Source: an uncultured Lachnospiraceae bacterium
Lineage (GTDB): Bacteria > Bacillota > Clostridia > Lachnospirales > Lachnospiraceae
Assembly (NCBI GenBank): GCA_902773435.1
Contig: CACYEN010000049.1
Coordinates: 1-37,635, forward strand
Length of the DNA: 37,635 bases
Direction of reading: 5' to 3'
Under the pieces are notes generated by a model. It saw nothing but the letters and a program-made list of their open reading frames with translations, was not told the DNA's origin and made no database searches. Of the stretch, positions 32,743-37,635 are shown piece after piece. Position numbers and translations under genes: made by a program. Each line of letters begins with the position of its first letter. The first letter of the stretch is position 1.

Positions 32743-33204
32743 TCAGACGTTTCTGATCTTAAAGTCTCTCTCTGCTTCTCTCTTTATATCCTTCTTCGCG
32801 ATGTCAGCTCTCTTGTCGTAGAGCTTCTTGCCTTTCGCCAGTCCGACCTCAACCTTGACCAGGCTTCCTTTAAAATATACCTGAAGCGGCACAAGCGTAA
32901 ATCCCTTCTCCTTGATCTTCTGCTGCAGCTTCCTGATCTCGGACGCGTGCATGAGAAGTCTCCGCCTCCTCAGCGGATCTCGGTTGAAGATGTTGCCCTT
33001 CTCATAGGGGGCGATGTGCATCCCGTCGACGTACATCTCACCGGCGCGGATCTCTATATACGCTTCCTTTACGGAACAGTGTCCCATGCGGATGGATTTG
33101 ACTTCCGTTCCGAAGAGTTCGATCCCGGCTTCATATTTCTCGAGAATAAAATAGTCGTGAAATGCCTTTTTGTTATTTGCGATTACCTTAACGGATTCAG
33201 GCAT
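32743..33204 (-). CDS. smpB: SsrA-binding protein
   Basis: Binds tmRNA and brings it to stalled ribosomes in trans-translation. The 153-residue protein reads [20 protein letters not shown] and [17 protein letters not shown], with the OB-fold core [13 protein letters not shown]. The basic C-terminal tail [20 protein letters not shown] is the part that enters the mRNA channel. The ATG at 33202-33204 has GGGGAG 5 nt upstream, and upstream in-frame sequence is not conserved in type. Its partner ssrA lies about 2.5 kb downstream on the same strand, separated by two lipoprotein genes. secG lies upstream beyond a terminator. No rnr gene lies between them. Confidence 0.97.
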   Translation of the reverse strand: MPESVKVIANNKKAFHDYFILEKYEAGIELFGTEVKSIRMGHCSVKEAYIEIRAGEMYVDGMHIAPYEKGNIFNRDPLRRRRLLMHASEIRKLQQKIKEKGFTLVPLQVYFKGSLVKVEVGLAKGKKLYDKRADIAKKDIKREAERDFKIRNV

Positions 33205-33294
33205 CCTCTCTCCCCATGTCCTGTTCCGGCCGTCATTTCCCGCCAGGCGGCAGGTACCGGTACCCGGCAAATTATTTATAAAAACCTACGGTTG

Positions 33295-33321
33295 AAAAAA
33301 CCTCTGCTCCAGGCAGAGGTT
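33295..33321 (-). terminator. Intrinsic terminator after secG
   Basis: AACCTCTGC and GCAGAGGTT (9 bp) surround a 5-nt loop, followed by six T on the minus strand. It begins 5 nt after the secG stop and separates secG from smpB. Confidence 0.9.
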
Positions 33322-33325
33322 TCAG

Positions 33326-33571
33326 TCATTTGTTGATAAAGTTCATCGAAAGAACGAGCGAAAGAACGAAGAACAAAACCGCGAGGATTGTTGTCGCCCT
33401 GACCAGTCCGCCTTCCATTGACCTGCCCTTATTCTGTCCCCAGTACGTGTCCGCGGCTCCTGCGATCGCGCCGAGACCTGCGGATTTTCCTTCCTGCATC
33501 AGCACGATGACCGTGAGCGCTACGCAGTCGAGCACATAGAGGATATTAAGGATTGTCCGAAGAACCGTCAT
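33326..33571 (-). CDS. secG: Preprotein translocase subunit SecG
   Basis: Small accessory subunit of the SecYEG channel that aids SecA-driven export. The 81-residue protein has two membrane segments (about 3-25 and 55-77). They flank the conserved cytoplasmic loop QEGKSAGLGAIAGAADTYWG, with GRSMEGGLVRAT leading into the second helix. Length is typical. The ATG follows GGAGG by 8 nt. It has its own extended -10 promoter (33622-33650) and a terminator just after its stop, so it can be monocistronic. gpmI lies 124 nt upstream. Confidence 0.95.
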   Translation of the reverse strand: MTVLRTILNILYVLDCVALTVIVLMQEGKSAGLGAIAGAADTYWGQNKGRSMEGGLVRATTILAVLFFVLSLVLSMNFINK

Positions 33572-33608
33572 TTACCACACCTCCGAAGCGTAAATCATCT
33601 TCTCGAAT

Positions 33609-33658
33609 AAAACCGCTTGACAGTATAACATATCCTCAGACAAACAGCAAGCGGTTTT
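33609..33658 (-). repeat. 11-bp inverted repeat around the secG promoter
   Basis: AAAACCGCTTG (33609-33619) and CAAGCGGTTTT (33648-33658) are perfect inverted copies 28 nt apart. On the minus strand the second arm ends in TTTTA, so it can act as a gpmI terminator. The loop holds the secG -10, and one arm overlaps its -35. Confidence 0.85.
33622..33650 (-). promoter_or_regulatory. secG promoter (extended -10)
   Basis: TATACT (33622-33627) preceded by TGT forms an extended -10, with TTGCTG (33645-33650) 17 nt upstream. The predicted leader is about 45 nt. It is embedded in the inverted repeat described at 33609-33658. Confidence 0.6.
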
Positions 33659-33695
33659 ATCACGATTTCAGGGGATATTTCAGGCCCGTTCGAAC

Positions 33696-35237
33696 TTATC
33701 TCTCAATCAGGAGCGACCTTCCGGTCATCTCCGCGGGCTTCTCCATGCCCATGAGCTCGATCATGGTCGGAACGATGTCGCAGAGCCTTCCTCCCTCGTC
33801 GAGCCCGTATTTCGGGTCCGCGTTGACGAGGATGAACGGGACGGGATTCGTGGTATGGGCCGTGAACGGCTCTCCCGTCTCGGGATCCACCATCATGTCA
33901 CAGTTCCCGTGATCGGCGCAGATGAACATGATTCCGCCATTGCGCTTGATAGCCTCGACGGCGCGTCCGACGCAGGCGTCGACGCATTCGACGGCCCTGA
34001 TCGCCGCCTCCTCGACACCCGTGTGGCCGACCATATCGCCGTTTGCGAAATTGATGATGATCACATCGTACTTGCCGCTGTCAATCGCCTCGACGAGTCC
34101 GTCGCAGACCTTCGGGGCGCTCATCTCCGGCTGGAGATCGTATGTCGCGACCTTCGGGGACGGGACGAGCAGCCTGTCCTCGCCCTCGAACGGCTCCTCG
34201 ACGCCGCCGTTGAAGAAGAACGTGACGTGCGCGTACTTCTCGGTCTCGGCCGTGCGGAGCTGGGTCATCCCGTTGTCGGCGAGCCACTCACCGAACACGT
34301 GGGTCAGCTCCTGCTTCTTGAACGCGACGTACTTGTTTTCGATCGTGACGTCGTAGTCCGTGAAGCAGACGTAGGTCGTCCTGAGCCTCGGCCCCCTGTC
34401 GAAGTGGTCGAACTCGTCGTCGCAGAAGCAGCGTGTGATCTCCCTCGCGCGGTCCGGACGGAAGTTGAAGAAGACGATCGAGTCGCCGTCCTTGATCGTC
34501 GCGACGGGCTTTCCGTCTTTCTCGACGACGAACGGAACGACGAATTCATCGACGACGCCTTTGTCGTAGGACGCCTGCATGCCCGCAAGCGCGTTGTCTG
34601 CCTTTTCGCCGATTCCTTTTGTCAGGGCGTCATACGCGCGGACTACGCGCTCCCAGCGGTTGTCGCGGTCCATCGCGTAATACCTGCCGGACACCGTGGC
34701 GATCTCTCCGACGCCGATCTCCTCCATCTTATCGAGGAGGTCGCGGATATAGCCCTTGCCCGAATCCGGAGGCGTATCTCTTCCGTCCATGAAGCAGTGG
34801 ACGTACACTTTCTCGAGACCATTCCTCTTCGCCAGCTCAAGAAGGCCATAGAGATGATCTGTGTGGCTGTGGACGCCTCCCGGTGAGACGAGGCCCATCA
34901 GGTGGAGCGAGCCATTGTTTTCCTTCGCGTTGTTCACGGCGCGGAGAAGGTCCTCATTTTCAAAGAAATCCCCGTCGTCGATTGCCTTGGAGATTCTTGT
35001 CAGTTCCTGATATACGACCCTGCCGGCGCCCATATTCGTGTGGCCGACCTCGGAATTGCCCATCTGTCCGTCAGGAAGTCCGACAGCGAGACCGGACGCG
35101 TAACCCTTGACGAACGGGTATTCCGCCTCAAGCCGGTCCATAACCGGCGTATTCGCGAGGTAGACGGCATTGTGGTTGTGATCCGGGTTCAGGCCGTAGC
35201 CGTCAAGGATCATGATGACATGTGTTTTCCTGCCCAT
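33696..35237 (-). CDS. gpmI: 2,3-bisphosphoglycerate-independent phosphoglycerate mutase
   Basis: Interconverts 3- and 2-phosphoglycerate in glycolysis, using a phosphoserine intermediate and manganese. The 513-residue protein has the metal Asp12 in MIMILDGYG-like MIMILDGYGLN, the phospho-acceptor Ser62 in GQMGNSEVGHTNMGAG, HSHTDHLY, FMDGRDTPPDSGKGY and the late metal site CADHGNCDMM. Length is normal. The ATG follows GAGGAGG. It is in a glycolytic block with tpiA and pgk, but separated from tpiA by a glycosyltransferase gene (49 nt before gpmI). Confidence 0.97.
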   Translation of the reverse strand: MGRKTHVIMILDGYGLNPDHNHNAVYLANTPVMDRLEAEYPFVKGYASGLAVGLPDGQMGNSEVGHTNMGAGRVVYQELTRISKAIDDGDFFENEDLLRAVNNAKENNGSLHLMGLVSPGGVHSHTDHLYGLLELAKRNGLEKVYVHCFMDGRDTPPDSGKGYIRDLLDKMEEIGVGEIATVSGRYYAMDRDNRWERVVRAYDALTKGIGEKADNALAGMQASYDKGVVDEFVVPFVVEKDGKPVATIKDGDSIVFFNFRPDRAREITRCFCDDEFDHFDRGPRLRTTYVCFTDYDVTIENKYVAFKKQELTHVFGEWLADNGMTQLRTAETEKYAHVTFFFNGGVEEPFEGEDRLLVPSPKVATYDLQPEMSAPKVCDGLVEAIDSGKYDVIIINFANGDMVGHTGVEEAAIRAVECVDACVGRAVEAIKRNGGIMFICADHGNCDMMVDPETGEPFTAHTTNPVPFILVNADPKYGLDEGGRLCDIVPTMIELMGMEKPAEMTGRSLLIER

Positions 35238-35286
35238 AAAAGAACATCCTCCTCAATCATTGAGCCGGCATTCATAGGCCGACATT

Positions 35287-36315
35287 TTATTTTACGGCAT
35301 TTTCAGAAGTACTGTCAATAGGAGCGGCGTCGCCCTTCTCCTCGAGATAGACCCTTCGGAAGGGCTCCCAGGTACGGTCGCTGATGATGTAGCGCGGCCT
35401 CCGTTTCGTCTCCATGTAGGCCTTGCCGACATATTCGCCTATGACTCCGAGCGATATGAGCTGGATCCCTCCGATCATCGAGATGATGCACACGAGGGAG
35501 GCCCACCCCGGTACCGTGTGTCCGGTCACCTGCCTTATGATCGCCCAGATGATGCTGACGACGCCGAAAACACTGACGATGAGGCCCAGGAAGGAAATGA
35601 CCCTGATCGGCAGGATCGACATGCTCGTGATCCCGTCCGCCGCCAGCGCGAGCATCTTTCTGAGCGGGTAGTGGCTCCTGCCGGCCCTCCTCTCCTTTCT
35701 CCTGTAGGCGACGGTCGCGCTCCTGAAGCCGACGAGAGGAACCATGCCCCTCAGGAAGACGTTGACCTCCCCGTAGTCGGCGAAATGGTGCAGGACCGTC
35801 GAGCTGATCAGCCTGTAATCGGCGTGATTGTAGATGATCTCGGCTCCGAACAGGTTCATTATCCTGTAAAATGACTGCGCGGTCGTCCGCTTGAACCATG
35901 TGTCGGTCTCCCTCTCCGACCGCACGCCGTACACGATCTCGTTTCCCTCCAGGTAGAGCCGGATCATCTCGTTCATCGCGTCGGGGTCGTCCTGTCCGTC
36001 ACAGTCGATCGAGATCGTGACGTCGCACCGGTCCCTCGCTTCCATGAGTCCGGCGAGCACAGCCTTCTGGTGACCCCTGTTGCGGCTCTGGCGGATCCCG
36101 ATGTAATGGGGATCTTCACGGGAATACTTCGTGATGAGGTCCCAGGTGCTGTCCGATGAACCGTCGTCGACGAACAGGATCCTGCTGTTCCCGCTTATGA
36201 GGCCGAGCTCCGCCAGCTCCCGGAGTTTCGCGAGAAAAACGGGCGCGGTGACGGGCAGGACCTCCTGCTCGTTGTAACAGGGAATGATGATCATCAGGAC
36301 GGGCTTGGCATTCAT
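35287..36315 (-). CDS. Family 2 glycosyltransferase with C-terminal membrane helices (GtrB/DPM-like)
   Basis: A 342-residue membrane-bound GT2 enzyme. The N-terminal GT-A domain starts IIIPCYNEQEVLPVTAPVF, with FVDDGSSDSTWD (48-59), RNRGHQKAVLAGL and the metal-binding SIDCDGQDDPDAM. Two membrane helices follow (about 230-255 and 270-295), then a basic tail. This is the layout of bactoprenol glucosyl transferase GtrB and dolichol-phosphate mannose synthases, so a polyprenyl-phosphate sugar product is likely. The ATG at 36313-36315 follows GGAGG by about 5-7 nt. It interrupts the tpiA-gpmI order, and a possible terminator lies between it and tpiA. No partner flippase or GtrC-like gene is adjacent. 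Confidence 0.92.
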   Translation of the reverse strand: MNAKPVLMIIIPCYNEQEVLPVTAPVFLAKLRELAELGLISGNSRILFVDDGSSDSTWDLITKYSREDPHYIGIRQSRNRGHQKAVLAGLMEARDRCDVTISIDCDGQDDPDAMNEMIRLYLEGNEIVYGVRSERETDTWFKRTTAQSFYRIMNLFGAEIIYNHADYRLISSTVLHHFADYGEVNVFLRGMVPLVGFRSATVAYRRKERRAGRSHYPLRKMLALAADGITSMSILPIRVISFLGLIVSVFGVVSIIWAIIRQVTGHTVPGWASLVCIISMIGGIQLISLGVIGEYVGKAYMETKRRPRYIISDRTWEPFRRVYLEEKGDAAPIDSTSENAVK

Positions 36316-36343
36316 GTGATTCCTCCGGCGTCTGATAAGAAAA

Positions 36344-36384
36344 CAGCCCTCTTTCACCGGCTGCCGCCAATAAAAGAGGGACTG
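36344..36384 (-). terminator. Candidate terminator or attenuator between tpiA and the glycosyltransferase gene
   Basis: CCCTCTTT (36347-36354) pairs with AAAGAGGG (36373-36380), with CAG/CTG extending the stem after a bulge, around an 18-nt loop that can form its own small stem. GTTTTCTTAT follows on the minus strand. The stem is weaker than the other terminators, so partial read-through is plausible. Confidence 0.55.
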
Positions 36385-36414
36385 CTGTGAATCCGCTGTA
36401 ACTAACCGACAGTA

Positions 36415-37167
36415 TTACTTGTTGTAGTTCACGATGTCGCCGAAATCCGGCTTCAGGGAAGCACCGCCGACGAGACCGCCATCGATATCTTCCTTGGAGA
36501 ACAGCTCAGCGGCGTTGGAGCCCTTGACGGACCCGCCGTAGAGGATGCGGATCTCCTCCGCCGTCTCGTCCCCGTAGAGCTCGCGGATCAGATCGCGGAT
36601 TCCCTTGCAGACTTCTTCGGCCTGGTCGGACGTCGCGGTCTTTCCGGTTCCGATCGCCCAGATCGGTTCATAGGCGATGATCGCAGCCTTCGCCTGGTCG
36701 GCCGTGAGGCCGAGGAAGCCGACCTTGACCTGCTGGCGGATGAAATCCATCGTAACGCCCTGCTCTCTCTGGGTCAGGGATTCGCCGCAGCACATGATCG
36801 GAATCAGGCCGTGCTCGAAGCACTTGATCATCTTCTTGTTGACGGTCTCATTTGTCTCCGCGAAATATTCGCGCCTCTCGGAGTGGCCGAGAATGACGTA
36901 CTTGACGCCCAGGTCCGTGAGCATGTTCGGGGCGACTTCGCCCGTATAGGCTCCGCTGTCCTCGAAGTAGACATTTTCCGCGCCGATCTGGATGTTGCTG
37001 CCGGCAGCGGCCTCGAGAGCCGCCGGAATGTCGATGGACGGGACGCAGAGAAGGACTTCCGTCTCTTCGCTCGCGCAGGTCGCCTTCATCGCTTCGATAG
37101 CAGCCTTCGTCTCAGAGGGTGTCTTGTTCATCTTCCAGTTGCCGGCCGCGAGAATTCTTCTTGCCAT
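36415..37167 (-). CDS. tpiA: Triosephosphate isomerase
   Basis: Interconverts dihydroxyacetone phosphate and glyceraldehyde 3-phosphate in glycolysis. The 250-residue TIM barrel has Asn10 and Lys12 in AAGNWKMNK, catalytic His95 in [10 protein letters not shown], and catalytic Glu167 in [14 protein letters not shown]. The phosphate loop residues are in [11 protein letters not shown] and LVGGASL. The ATG at 37165-37167 follows AGGAGG by about 9 nt. It lies 42 nt after pgk and is surely cotranscribed with it. Confidence 0.98.
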   Translation of the reverse strand: MARRILAAGNWKMNKTPSETKAAIEAMKATCASEETEVLLCVPSIDIPAALEAAAGSNIQIGAENVYFEDSGAYTGEVAPNMLTDLGVKYVILGHSERREYFAETNETVNKKMIKCFEHGLIPIMCCGESLTQREQGVTMDFIRQQVKVGFLGLTADQAKAAIIAYEPIWAIGTGKTATSDQAEEVCKGIRDLIRELYGDETAEEIRILYGGSVKGSNAAELFSKEDIDGGLVGGASLKPDFGDIVNYNK

Positions 37168-37209
37168 TCGATTATTCCTCCTGGATTAGTGTAAAATGAC
37201 TGCCGATTC

Positions 37210-37635
37210 TTACTTGTCGTCCGCCGCCGCGACGCCCGGGAGCTCCTTGCCCTCAAGGAATTCGAGGGATGCGCCGCCGCCCGTTGAGATGTGGGACATC
37301 TTGTCGCCGAAGCCGAGCTGGTTGACCGCGGCCGCGGAATCGCCGCCGCCGATGATCGTGGTGGCGTCGGTATCGGCAAGAGCCTTCGCGACAGCGATCG
37401 TGCCCTTCGCGAGGATCGGGTTCTCAAATACGCCCATCGGGCCGTTCCAGACGACAGTCTTCGCGCTCTTGACCGCGTCTCCGTAGAGCTCGCGCGTCTT
37501 CTCGCCGATGTCCATGCCCATCATGTCAGCCGGGATCGCGTCAACGTCAACAACGGAGACCTCGATCGGACCGTCGATGGGATCGGGGAACTCAGCAGCG
37601 ATAGTGGTGTCGATGGGGAGAAGGAGCTTCTTGCC
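37210..37635 (-). CDS. pgk: Phosphoglycerate kinase, C-terminal part (5' end outside the window)
   Basis: Transfers phosphate from 1,3-bisphosphoglycerate to ADP in glycolysis. The last 141 residues are present. They show the nucleotide-binding C-terminal domain with [13 protein letters not shown], the GGGDSAAAV loop and [20 protein letters not shown], all standard for the enzyme. The reading frame is open to the window edge, with [16 protein letters not shown] at the entry. It is the first gene in the window of the pgk-tpiA block. Confidence 0.98.
   Translation of the reverse strand, partial: GKKLLLPIDTTIAAEFPDPIDGPIEVSVVDVDAIPADMMGMDIGEKTRELYGDAVKSAKTVVWNGPMGVFENPILAKGTIAVAKALADTDATTIIGGGDSAAAVNQLGFGDKMSHISTGGGASLEFLEGKELPGVAAADDK

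Overview
The window looks like a chromosomal segment of a GC-rich, single-membrane (Gram-positive) Clostridia, most likely Lachnospiraceae. The supporting signs are strong AGGAGG-type ribosome binding sites, TATAAT promoters, an ilvN-ilvC pair, a SpoVB-like flippase, a pgk-tpiA-gpmI-secG glycolysis and secretion block, and a one-piece tmRNA whose tag ends in VAVAA. I see no integrase, transposase, relaxase, phage structural gene, CRISPR array, rRNA or ordinary tRNA. The family assignment is an inference from gene content. The sequence itself supports a low-mobility core region with a few lineage-specific inserts.

Layout (nearly everything is on the minus strand). 1-10000 is one long collinear run. 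In transcription order it holds an L,D-transpeptidase, a solitary HicB-like protein, a CYTH protein, dtd, then a cassette of VWA-like protein, MoxR-type AAA+ ATPase, cytosolic BspA-like LRR protein and DUF815 ATPase, then a single-pass membrane protein, ilvN and the start of ilvC. 10141-12073 is a nth unit with a zinc-ribbon/L7-L12-like repeat protein and a small acidic protein. traX (12170-12928, plus strand) converges on, and overlaps, a left-handed beta-helix protein. 12881-22928 carries that beta-helix protein, topB, asd, argH, queH, a flippase, ung, hisF and hisH. 22995-25243 is a histidine kinase/response regulator pair, followed upstream by a secreted acidic protein.

25921-26297 is an AT-rich divergent control region with two dyad elements. 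A GPH-type sugar transporter (plus) converges through a bidirectional terminator on a repeat/CFI-box protein and uxaC (minus). 29944-30290 is ssrA. It lies just downstream of a small alanine-rich lipoprotein gene that has a perfect consensus promoter. A PT-repeat 3D-domain lipoprotein, smpB, secG, gpmI, a GT2 glycosyltransferase, tpiA and the 3' part of pgk complete the window.

How the genes work together. smpB and ssrA form a trans-translation module. pgk, tpiA and gpmI catalyse three lower-glycolysis steps. hisH and hisF form imidazole-glycerol-phosphate synthase. The GPH transporter and uxaC plausibly handle hexuronates. The best candidate for an under-described system is the four-gene AAA+/VWA/LRR cassette at 1573-7204. 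It combines a MoxR-VWA chaperone-like pair with a soluble LRR protein and a second ATPase. Secondary candidates are the consensus-promoter lipoprotein-ssrA unit, the 21-residue-repeat CFI-box protein, and the inverted repeat that encloses the secG promoter.
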